This document shows, in pieces, positions 37,766-44,651 of a stretch of DNA of 44,651 nucleotides. Position numbers and translations under genes: made by a program. The notes beneath the pieces were generated by a model. That model was not told where the DNA came from and did no database searches. It saw only the letters and a program-made list of their open reading frames with translations. Numbering within the stretch: position 1 is the stretch's first letter; every line of letters starts with the position of its first letter. Source of the stretch: Pseudomonadota bacterium (GTDB lineage Bacteria; Myxococcota_A; UBA9160; SZUA-336); the NCBI GenBank assembly GCA_003247575.1, contig QJZC01000045.1, forward strand, positions 72,297 through 116,947, written 5' to 3'.

Positions 37766-39148
37766 ATGAAGCTCTTGTGGCTGCTGATCCTGACCTGTGG
37801 CGCAGCGGGGGGCTGGTGGGCACTCGGCGCCTTCGAGAGTGATCCTCCTCTGATCCAGACCCTGCCCACCCTGAAGTACGTGGGCGACGACTACATGCAC
37901 GAGTTCACCGTGATCGACGAGGGACGCGGAGTCGAGACGTTACGCGTCTGGGTCGAGTCGGGCGGGGAGCCGGTCGAGCTCTTGTCCACGCGCTACGACG
38001 GGACCTGGCACTCCGGCGCCGAGCTGACGATCCCTCGCCGTGTACAGGTCACCCTGGACCTCGACGCGACACCCATCGAGGACGGTCGCGCGACCTTGAT
38101 CGCGGAGGCGACCGACTTCTCCTTTCGCCGCAACCGAGCGCGCGTAGAGGTGCCGCTGGTTCTCGACACGCGTGCTCCCAGAGTCAATGTCCTGACCGGA
38201 CTCACCTACGTCCGCCGCGGAGGCACCGAGCTGGTCGTCTACGAGCTCGACGAACCGAGTGAGAAGCACGGAGTGCAGGTCGGAGATCTCTTCTTTCCGG
38301 GCTTCCTCCACCCCGAGAATCCGAAGCAGTTCCTCGCCTTCTATGCGATTCCCCACGACTCCGCCAAGGATGTTCGGCCCGCCGTGATCGCCCTCGATCG
38401 AGCCAACAACGAGACCTCGGTACCGCTCTCGATCTCGATCATCGAGTCTCGCCCGACGTCCGACCAGATCCAGCTCAGCGAAGGCTTCATGCGCGGAAAG
38501 ATCGCCGAGCTGGTAGGAGGCGATCCGGAAGACGTGCTGAGTGCATACCTCGAGATCAACCGGGGCATGCGCGCCGAGAATGCCGAGAAGATCAGGCAGA
38601 TCTGCTCCGAGTCGAGCGACGACCGCTTGTGGACGGGCCCCTTCCTGCAGATGCCGGAGTCGAAGGTCGGTGCGGGCTTCGCGGAGGCGCGCACGTACCT
38701 GTTCGAAGGTCGAGAGGTCGACCGTCAGACGCACCTCGGCTACGACCTCGCGTCCACGGCCAGGGCTGAGATCCCCGCTGCCAACGATGGCGTCGTCGTG
38801 TTCGCGGACGACCTCGGCATCTATGGCCGCACGGTTCTGATCGATCACGGACTGTCGCTGTTCAGCCTCTACGGGCATCTCTCGGAACTCAGCGTGGAGC
38901 GGGGACTAGCCGTCGCCAAGGGACAGCCCCTCGGTCGATCGGGCACCACGGGGCTCGCCGGCGGCGACCACCTCCACTTCGGCATTCTCGTCGGCGGAAC
39001 CTTCGTGGACCCGCTCGAATGGTTCGACGGAAAGTGGATCCGGGAGCACCTCGAAGCCAAGTTGACGCGAGAGTCAGCGACTCCGGACCTTGAGACACCC
39101 GCCGCAACGCCGGACGTACCCGCTTCCCCCGATGCCGAGGAGTCCTGA
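37766..39148 (+). CDS. M23-family (LytM) peptidase
   Basis: 460 residues with an N-terminal signal or anchor (KLLWLLILTCGAAGGWWALG), a ~260-residue beta-rich middle, and a C-terminal M23 domain at about 325-420. Zinc ligands are in HLGYD (H-x3-D), then FSLYGHLSEL and GDHLHFG (H-x-H). M23 domains cut peptidoglycan cross-bridges or, when degenerate, activate amidases; here the ligands are complete, so catalysis is likely. A Pro/Thr-rich tail follows. Its last 17 bases overlap mutY. Confidence 0.92.
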   Translation: MKLLWLLILTCGAAGGWWALGAFESDPPLIQTLPTLKYVGDDYMHEFTVIDEGRGVETLRVWVESGGEPVELLSTRYDGTWHSGAELTIPRRVQVTLDLDATPIEDGRATLIAEATDFSFRRNRARVEVPLVLDTRAPRVNVLTGLTYVRRGGTELVVYELDEPSEKHGVQVGDLFFPGFLHPENPKQFLAFYAIPHDSAKDVRPAVIALDRANNETSVPLSISIIESRPTSDQIQLSEGFMRGKIAELVGGDPEDVLSAYLEINRGMRAENAEKIRQICSESSDDRLWTGPFLQMPESKVGAGFAEARTYLFEGREVDRQTHLGYDLASTARAEIPAANDGVVVFADDLGIYGRTVLIDHGLSLFSLYGHLSELSVERGLAVAKGQPLGRSGTTGLAGGDHLHFGILVGGTFVDPLEWFDGKWIREHLEAKLTRESATPDLETPAATPDVPASPDAEES

Positions 39149-40235
39149 CCTCTCGACGGAGTGGATCCGCGACCTACGGCAGAGCCTGGACTCCTGGTAC
39201 CGCGCGAGCGCCCGAGATCTCCCGTGGCGTAGAACTCGCGATCCGTATCGAATCTGGCTTTCGGAGTCGATGCTGCAGCAGACACGCGTCGACACGGTGA
39301 TTCCCTATTACGAGCGCTTCCTCGAGAGATTCCCGAGCCTGCAGGCGCTGGCGGATGCCGACGAGTCGGACGTGCTCAAGCAGTGGTCGGGGCTCGGCTA
39401 CTACTCGCGCGCGCGCAACCTCAAACGCTCGGCCGAGTGCGTGGTCCGGGAGCATGACGGAAGACTGCCCGAAGACGTCGACCGGCTGAGAAAGCTACCC
39501 GGCATCGGGCCCTACACGGCGGGAGCGGTAGCCAGCATCGCATTCCGTCAGCCCGCGCCGATCGTCGATGGGAACGTTGCCCGAGTCCTGGCACGCCTCT
39601 GCGCGGAGCCCGCATTGACTCCCGCTCAGCAGTGGGACCTCGCCGGACGGCTCGTCCCGAAAGGACGCCCCGACATCTTCAATCAGGCGCTGATGGAACT
39701 CGGCGCTCTGGTCTGCACGCCGCGCACACCGCGCTGCGGCGACTGCCCAGTCGAAGCTCTGTGCTCAGGACGACGCAGCGGTCAGCCCGATGCCTACCCG
39801 GCGCCAAAGAAGCGCCAGCGCCCGCGTCCGATCCGCGCCTATGCGGCCGTCGTCGAACGCGGCGTGCGCCCGATGCGGCTGCTGGTCGTGCGCAGGCCCT
39901 CGAAGGGTCTGCTCGGTGGGCTCTGGGAGCTGCCCTCGTTCGAGGCGACCGAAACACTCTCGCTCGAACAGGCGGTCTACGAGCGGGTCGGGCTGCGTGT
40001 AGAGCGTGGCCACGAGATCGGCGCGGTTCGACACGTATTCTCTCATCGAGATCTCACACTCGTTCTCGTGCGCTGTCACCTGAGCGACTCACCTTCTGCA
40101 GCCAGGCGAGTGAGCTCGAGCAAAGATTCGATGCTCCGCTGGTGCAGCACCAAGGAGCTCGACGAGCTCCCGCTCTCGCGGTTGATGCAGAAGGTGCGGA
40201 GAGAGATCGATCTCTCCCGACGGCGCTTGCTCTAA
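39132..40235 (+). CDS. mutY: A/G-specific adenine glycosylase
   Basis: MutY removes A mispaired with 8-oxoguanine. 367 residues from the ATG at 39132. The helix-hairpin-helix region has LPGIGPYTAGAVASIAF, the catalytic Glu is in SESMLQQTRVDT, and the catalytic Asp is in IVDGNVARV. The Fe-S ligands C-x6-C-x2-C-x5-C are intact in CTPRTPRCGDCPVEALC. The C-terminal ~130 residues form the NUDIX-like 8-oxoG recognition domain (LLVVRRPSKGLLGGLWELP). Confidence 0.95.
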   Translation: MPRSPDLSTEWIRDLRQSLDSWYRASARDLPWRRTRDPYRIWLSESMLQQTRVDTVIPYYERFLERFPSLQALADADESDVLKQWSGLGYYSRARNLKRSAECVVREHDGRLPEDVDRLRKLPGIGPYTAGAVASIAFRQPAPIVDGNVARVLARLCAEPALTPAQQWDLAGRLVPKGRPDIFNQALMELGALVCTPRTPRCGDCPVEALCSGRRSGQPDAYPAPKKRQRPRPIRAYAAVVERGVRPMRLLVVRRPSKGLLGGLWELPSFEATETLSLEQAVYERVGLRVERGHEIGAVRHVFSHRDLTLVLVRCHLSDSPSAARRVSSSKDSMLRWCSTKELDELPLSRLMQKVRREIDLSRRRLL

Positions 40236-40351
40236 CCGCAGGACGGCGCGCCCCCGAAGCTGCGCCAAAGCGCTTCGAAGCGATGCCTCAGTGCATCGCT
40301 CCGGCTATCCTCGCTCGAGCGATCGCGACAGACCGATCACCACGCCGATCC

Positions 40352-40383
40352 GGAGAACTCGACACGAGGAGAACTCGACACGA
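40352..40383 (+). repeat. Perfect 16-bp tandem duplication of a ribosome-binding site
   Basis: GGAGAACTCGACACGA occurs twice in a row (40352-40367 and 40368-40383). The last base of the second copy is the A of the ATG. Each copy brings its own GGAGA Shine-Dalgarno-like sequence, so the gene has two tandem ribosome sites 16 bases apart. Confidence 0.92.
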
Positions 40384-41678
40384 TGTGGGAACTCAGTCCG
40401 CGAAGAGTCGCGCTCGCGCTGACTGCCTTGGTGCTCGGCGCGTGCGCAACGCCCGTCAACTACTACGCCTCGCCCGGCCCAAGACTCCCCCGGCTGGGAG
40501 AGGCAGCCCGCGGAGCGGTGATCGAGAAGTTGCGGGAGCGGGCACGGGCCAGCGACCTCGAGAACCTGGAGCTGCGCGGTCCCGATGGAATCCAGATCGT
40601 GAGCCTGGCTGCGAGAGACGGCGCCGACCTCGAGAGCCTTCCGATCGAGGCTCTGTCCGCGGCTCTGTGGGTGGCAGATCCCGAGCTTCGGGGTGCCGAG
40701 TTCGATCTCGTGGTAGACACCGAACCCGCCGGCTCGAGGCGCATCGTCACGGCGCGGCACGATGTGGACCGGCGTCTGAGCGTGACTCTCGGCAGCCCGC
40801 CCCTCCGCTTGGAAGGCGACACGCTCAGCTCGGAAGAGCTGCAGCGACGCTTCGGAATCGGGCCGCTGCTCGACGGCGAGGTCGCGTGGCAAGCCAGTGA
40901 GCGAGCCGCACTGGGCGCCGCACTCGCTCTGCTCTCCGTAGAGGAGCTGGCCTACCTGCGCTTCTTGCCCTTTCGACGCGATGCGCGCGCCACCAGCTCG
41001 GACCACGCCGGGTACTATACGAGCCGCGAGCCCAACTTCAGCGGCGGTCTCGTCGTACTGCTGGACCGTGCGTTCTCCGACGACCAGGAGATCTTCGTCG
41101 GAACCGCGGAGCGCGCCTATCCGCAGTCCGTCTCCGTGATCCTCCACGAGCTGGGACACGCGATTGCCAAGCTCGACCGGGAACGCCTCGTGAGCGCCTT
41201 CGAGCGCGATCAGGCGAAATACAACCAGCTGGTTGGGGTCTTCAACCAGTACGCCCAACGGGTCAACTCACTGTACGACTCTCTCGCACGCGCGAGCCTG
41301 CGTGAACGGCGGGAGGCAGAGCGCGAGATCCGAAGCCTCGAAGCCAAGTATGTGACCTTGGGACGCATCTTGGATCAGGCTTCGGCTCGCCTCGACGAAA
41401 TGGCCGACATGGCCGAGGGGCCTTCTGCGATCGAGGCCGCCTACGGCGAGCTCGAACACGCCCGACTCGGTCCCACCCTGTATGGGCGAACCAGCTTGGA
41501 GGAGGGATTCGCAGAGTCGTTCGCCCTGCATCACCTCGATCCCGAATCACTCGAACGCTTTTCTCGACCGATTCACGGCTGGTTCGACCGACAGAGCCAC
41601 ATCTCCGCTGCCCGCTTCCCTCCATTGCCCGAGGTCACGACAGAGGCCGAGGTCGGAGAGCCCGCCGAAGGCCCCTGA
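40383..41678 (+). CDS. Lipoprotein with HExxH metallopeptidase motif
   Basis: 431 residues. The signal peptide ends in the lipobox VLGAC (Cys21), so it is membrane-anchored. Zinc motif H255-E-L-G-H259 lies in SVILHELGHAI; a distal Glu in EEGFAESFALHHLDP (about residue 372) could be the third ligand. A long coiled coil (RASLRERREAEREIRSLEAKY) separates the two. The N-terminal 230 residues are alpha/beta with no recognisable domain. Family not assigned; a gluzincin-like fold is likely. The ligand spacing (~110 residues) is longer than usual because of the coiled-coil insert. Confidence 0.82.
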   Translation: MWELSPRRVALALTALVLGACATPVNYYASPGPRLPRLGEAARGAVIEKLRERARASDLENLELRGPDGIQIVSLAARDGADLESLPIEALSAALWVADPELRGAEFDLVVDTEPAGSRRIVTARHDVDRRLSVTLGSPPLRLEGDTLSSEELQRRFGIGPLLDGEVAWQASERAALGAALALLSVEELAYLRFLPFRRDARATSSDHAGYYTSREPNFSGGLVVLLDRAFSDDQEIFVGTAERAYPQSVSVILHELGHAIAKLDRERLVSAFERDQAKYNQLVGVFNQYAQRVNSLYDSLARASLRERREAEREIRSLEAKYVTLGRILDQASARLDEMADMAEGPSAIEAAYGELEHARLGPTLYGRTSLEEGFAESFALHHLDPESLERFSRPIHGWFDRQSHISAARFPPLPEVTTEAEVGEPAEGP

Positions 41679-41720
41679 ACGGGCCAGCCACCGATCCCTC
41701 CGCCTCATTCGAGAACACAC

Positions 41721-42434
41721 GTGATTTCTGATCTCTCGGATATCCGAATCGGGCCGTCCCATGCTCTCCTCCCATGGTCTCCAGAAGCGCGGATCGAACC
41801 CTGGAGGGTCGAAAATCCAAGAGGGAAGAACTCCGCCGGCGCCGCGCAAGCGCTGCCAGTACTGGACCAGGCCGACGGCCCGATCATTCCGTACCGCGTT
41901 ATCGGACGAGACGACTTTCTCGCATCCAGCTCGAACAGCCTGTGGGGCAACATCGCGCACGGTGCGGAGATCTGCACCACCATCGTGCCGACGAACTCCG
42001 AGGGAAGCTCGTTCCACGCGGTGATGCAGCGTGAGTGCTCCTTCTGGAATTCCGTCATCCGCCCTGCGAGCACCCTCACACGTGCGGCGGGAGTCATCGC
42101 CGGCGTCCCGACCATCACTCCGAAGAAGCAGCCGGACTGGTACATCCTCCAGCATGAGCAGATTCACTTCGCGATCAATGAAGTGGCTGCGCGAACCTTG
42201 ACGCGGCAGGCGGAGCGGTTGGCGGTCGCGGAGGCCGAGGCGCGCGCTTCGCTCCTTTCTCGGCTGTACAGGCGGACCCTCGAAAACGCTGCCGTGCGCC
42301 AACGTGAGTTCGATCGTGCGACTTCTGGCAAGTTCGATCCGCGAAATCTCGAGAAGTGGACGCGCGTGCTCGAGACCCAGATGAAGCAGCTATGCGGTAC
42401 CGAGCCCACGTGTCAGGTCCGAATTCCGGACTGA
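41721..42434 (+). CDS. DUF922-like HExxH protein, N-terminus uncertain or truncated
   Basis: 237 residues if started at the GTG at 41721. H145-E-Q-I-H149 lies in YILQHEQIHFAINEVAARTL, which matches the HEQGHFDIxExxAR pattern I know from DUF922 proteins (putative zinc peptidases). A coiled-coil region (about 162-200) follows. DUF922 members normally carry a signal peptide, and none is visible here; the first codons lie inside an imperfect repeat whose second copy is at 42481. The real start may be further in, or the 5' end may have been lost. Function unknown. Confidence 0.65.
   Translation: MISDLSDIRIGPSHALLPWSPEARIEPWRVENPRGKNSAGAAQALPVLDQADGPIIPYRVIGRDDFLASSSNSLWGNIAHGAEICTTIVPTNSEGSSFHAVMQRECSFWNSVIRPASTLTRAAGVIAGVPTITPKKQPDWYILQHEQIHFAINEVAARTLTRQAERLAVAEAEARASLLSRLYRRTLENAAVRQREFDRATSGKFDPRNLEKWTRVLETQMKQLCGTEPTCQVRIPD
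41724..41751. repeat. Imperfect direct repeat, copy A
   Basis: 28 bases, from ATTTCTGA to ATATCCGAATCG, matching copy B (42481-42507) at 24 of 28 aligned positions. It overlaps the 5' end of the DUF922-like gene. Confidence 0.7.
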
Positions 42435-42742
42435 CTTTCGAGGCCCTCGCCTCCAGGACTCGCGCTGTTCCCTTCACCTTATTTCTGACTTTTCGATATC
42501 CGAATCGTCCCTCTTCGCGCTCTCTGATTACGCGGGCAAAACCAGGGACAGCGATTCGGCAATCCAGTAAGAGTGGGACAGCACAGTGGGATTGCTAGCA
42601 TCGGTGCCGCGTCGGTAGATTCTCGTACGGCATTCGGGCAGGCTCGCTGCACCGACACGGGCTGTTCCCCATTCCGATGTCACTCGATTCATCATGGTTG
42701 GCTTCACCGCGACCTTGAACTCCTGCTGGAGCACACGATCCG
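42435..42742. other. Intergenic region before tpsB
   Basis: About 308 bases with repeat copy B and two GGGACAGC boxes (near 42545 and 42573). No gene seen. Promoter for tpsB not identified. Confidence 0.5.
42481..42507. repeat. Imperfect direct repeat, copy B
   Basis: Same orientation as copy A at 41724-41751, 757 bases away. The two copies flank the DUF922-like gene. Confidence 0.7.
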
Positions 42743-44521
42743 ATGCTGAGAGCGAAAACTGATTCCATCGATTTCGGCCTCGACCGGCTCTCGATCCCCG
42801 CGCTCTGCAGGCTGTCACTGGCCAGCGGGATCGTCGCGACAGCATGCCTCCTCACAGCGCCAGCGCACGGCCAGCCGGAGCAGGGCGCTCTGTCTGAAGG
42901 CACCCTCCGTTCCCTGATCGATGCCAAGCGCACGCCGGTCCTACCCGATTCGTCGAACTCGAGCACCGCCGACGACTCGATTCTACCCCCACTCGTGGTC
43001 CGCGAAGACGCGTCCACGAACGGACTCGCCGGCGGAGTGCGCGTGTTCGTTACTGCATACGAGATCGCGGGGAGCACGGTTCTCTCCGACGAGGAGCTCG
43101 AGCGCCTCACGGGACCCTATACGGGGCGCCCGATCAGCTACGCCGATCTGCAGCAGCTGCGCGACGAGCTGACCCAAGCGTACGTCTCGCGGGGCTACGT
43201 GACGTCGGGCGCGGTCCTGCCTGACCAGTCGCTGGCGAGTGGGCGCGTAAGAATCGAGATCGAAGAAGGGCTACTCGACGACGTCCAAGTCGAGGTCGAT
43301 GGCCGCTTGCGCAGCAGCTACGTCGAGCGGCGGATCCGCCGCGGCCTCGAAAGCCCGATCAATGTCTACCAGCTCGAGCGCCGGCTCCAACGCCTGCAGC
43401 GCGACCCCAGAATCGCATCGCTTCGGGCATCGGTGGAGCCAACCCAGCTGCGGGGCGAAGCCCGACTCCGTGTCGAGGTGACAGAAGCTCCCGGGTTCTC
43501 CGCCCAGCTCGAGGCGGACAACGGGCTCGCCCCGTCGATCGGCGCGGAACGCACCTCGCTCACCCTCTCACACCAGAACCTGACGGGCTCCGCCGATGCG
43601 CTCCAGATCCGCTACGGACAGAGCCACGGGCTGCGTGAGTGGAGCGGCAGCTATGCCTTTCCACTCGGCGCCACGGACATGCGCTTCGAGATCTTCGCGC
43701 GCAGCAGCGAGAGCGACGTCGTCGAGGCGCCATTCAACGAGCTCGACATCGAGAGTCGCTCGGCCACCTACGGAGCCTCACTGCACCAGCCGATCCTGAG
43801 CGATCTCGACCGTTCCCTGGAGCTCACGTGGACCGCGGAGTACCGGCGGAGCAAGTCCTTCCTGCTGGGCAGTGCGTTCTCTTTCTCACCTGGAGTCGAG
43901 GACGGGGAGTCGGAGCTCACGGTCCTACGCTTTGCTCAGGACTTCAGCCGCTCCACCCAGGTCCAGGCCCTCGCTCTCCGCTCGACCGTAAGCGTCGGTG
44001 TGGGGGCTTTCGGGGCCACGCAGAACGGAGATCGCGACATTCCCGATGGACAGTTCGTCGCCTGGTTGGGCCAGGCCCAGTATGCCCGCAGGCTGGGGCT
44101 ACTCGACGCCCAGCTGATCGCGCGAGCACAGGTCCAGCTCTCGAACGAGCCATTGCTCGGACTCGAGCAGTTCTCGCTCGGAGGCCGCTCATCGGTGCGC
44201 GGCTACAGAGAGAACGAGCTCGTGCGCGACAATGGCGCGTTCGGATCGGTCGAGCTGCGTCTCCCCGTCTGGCGGCGCTTCGACGGCAGCATGTCTCTCG
44301 AGCTGGCGCCCTTCTTCGACGCGGGCCAGGCCTGGAACCGGCGTCGGCCGACTCGCGGAGTCAGGACACTGAGCTCAGCGGGCCTCGGCGCCCGCCTCTC
44401 GCTGGGGCGGGTAGACCTCGAGATCACCTGGGCGGACGATCTGCGCGAGCTTCCCAGCTCGAGCGATGACAGAGACCTGCAGGACGCGGGTCTCCACTTC
44501 CGGATTTCGAGCCGCTTCTAG
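42743..44521 (+). CDS. TpsB-type two-partner secretion transporter (ShlB/FhaC family)
   Basis: An outer-membrane Omp85-superfamily pore that exports a TpsA exoprotein. 592 residues: signal peptide (SLASGIVATACLLTAPAHG), a POTRA_2-like region about 95-185 (YEIAGSTVLSDEELERLTGPYTGRP, ending IEIEEGLLDDVQVE), a second POTRA-like stretch to about 240, then a barrel to the C-terminal Phe. The VRGY motif at 485-488 in SSVRGYRENE is diagnostic of the plug-loop L6. The following gene starts 14 bases downstream with its own signal peptide, as expected for the exoprotein partner. Confidence 0.9.
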   Translation: MLRAKTDSIDFGLDRLSIPALCRLSLASGIVATACLLTAPAHGQPEQGALSEGTLRSLIDAKRTPVLPDSSNSSTADDSILPPLVVREDASTNGLAGGVRVFVTAYEIAGSTVLSDEELERLTGPYTGRPISYADLQQLRDELTQAYVSRGYVTSGAVLPDQSLASGRVRIEIEEGLLDDVQVEVDGRLRSSYVERRIRRGLESPINVYQLERRLQRLQRDPRIASLRASVEPTQLRGEARLRVEVTEAPGFSAQLEADNGLAPSIGAERTSLTLSHQNLTGSADALQIRYGQSHGLREWSGSYAFPLGATDMRFEIFARSSESDVVEAPFNELDIESRSATYGASLHQPILSDLDRSLELTWTAEYRRSKSFLLGSAFSFSPGVEDGESELTVLRFAQDFSRSTQVQALALRSTVSVGVGAFGATQNGDRDIPDGQFVAWLGQAQYARRLGLLDAQLIARAQVQLSNEPLLGLEQFSLGGRSSVRGYRENELVRDNGAFGSVELRLPVWRRFDGSMSLELAPFFDAGQAWNRRRPTRGVRTLSSAGLGARLSLGRVDLEITWADDLRELPSSSDDRDLQDAGLHFRISSRF

Positions 44522-44535
44522 GAGAAGTTCAACCG

Positions 44536-44651
44536 ATGAATTCGAAGCCGAGCTCCACCCGTAGCCTTCGGGCGGGTCGCTATTGGCCGTGCACCGGTTC
44601 GCTCTGCGCCGGCCTGATCACCGTGCTGGCCTCTGCTGGAACGACCGCGGT
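44536..44651 (+). CDS. Start of probable TpsA exoprotein (cut by window end)
   Basis: The ATG at 44536 has AGGAGA upstream. The 38 visible codons look like a signal peptide: a basic N-region (SLRAGRYW) and a hydrophobic core (LCAGLITVLASAG). Position directly after tpsB suggests a haemagglutinin/haemolysin-type exoprotein, but no TPS domain is seen in the window. Confidence 0.6.
   Translation, partial: MNSKPSSTRSLRAGRYWPCTGSLCAGLITVLASAGTTA

Overview
The window is a GC-rich, densely coded chromosomal stretch from a Gram-negative bacterium. The diderm evidence is direct: lipoprotein signal peptidases, an LptM-like lipoprotein upstream of dapF, TatBC, an outer-membrane porin and a TpsB/TpsA two-partner secretion locus. 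Sigma-54 type promoters with an NtrC-like site next to glnB, and the mix of families, fit a deltaproteobacterium-like lineage (Myxococcota, Desulfobacterota or Binatota), but no rRNA or other decisive marker is present, so that placement is inference. I found no tRNA, rRNA, CRISPR array or intact insertion sequence.

Layout. 1-3.5 kb: the start of a divergent thyX, an unknown gene, tatB-tatC, and a small DUF5658-like membrane protein. 3.7-10.9 kb: a minus-strand run, in transcription order lspA, a second divergent lspA-like gene, folK, transaldolase, malic enzyme/phosphotransacetylase, biotin carboxylase, and a degenerate nucleoside-hydrolase-like gene. 11.2-15.4 kb: plus-strand argH-lptM-dapF-dapA-dapB, joined from lptM onward by 4-base GTGA stop/start overlaps, making arginine and diaminopimelate/lysine. 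15.4-19.5 kb: glnA, glnB and a porin, all minus strand. Textbook sigma-54 elements lie upstream of both glnB and the porin, and an NtrC-like site lies upstream of the glnB promoter. 19.5-23.9 kb: a minus-strand cluster with an unknown 112-residue protein, a TIGR04282-type transferase, YgfZ, a MobA-like nucleotidyltransferase and an extended SDR reductase.

24.0-29.6 kb looks like an accessory island. It holds an unknown soluble protein, a two-TM coiled-coil protein, a signal-peptide/TM protein with a cytosolic winged-helix-like C-terminus, a glutathione peroxidase, a 22-bp perfect stem-loop, and a two-gene unit whose first product ends in a Gly/Ala-rich hydrophobic domain and whose second is a three-TM protein. 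That unit is my best candidate for an undescribed toxin-immunity type system.

29.6-41.7 kb returns to housekeeping genes: a CDP-alcohol phosphatidyltransferase, a stand-alone 5'-3' exonuclease, an acyl-CoA dehydrogenase, a ~700-bp stretch without a convincing gene, RNase D, aminopeptidase P, acetyl-CoA synthetase, an M23 peptidase, MutY, and an HExxH lipoprotein whose ribosome-binding site sits in a perfect 16-bp tandem duplication. 41.7-44.65 kb holds a second, possibly 5'-truncated HExxH protein flanked by imperfect direct repeats, then tpsB and the first codons of its likely exoprotein, cut by the window edge. Short tandem repeats lie upstream of, or at, several start codons, which may be a genome-wide habit.
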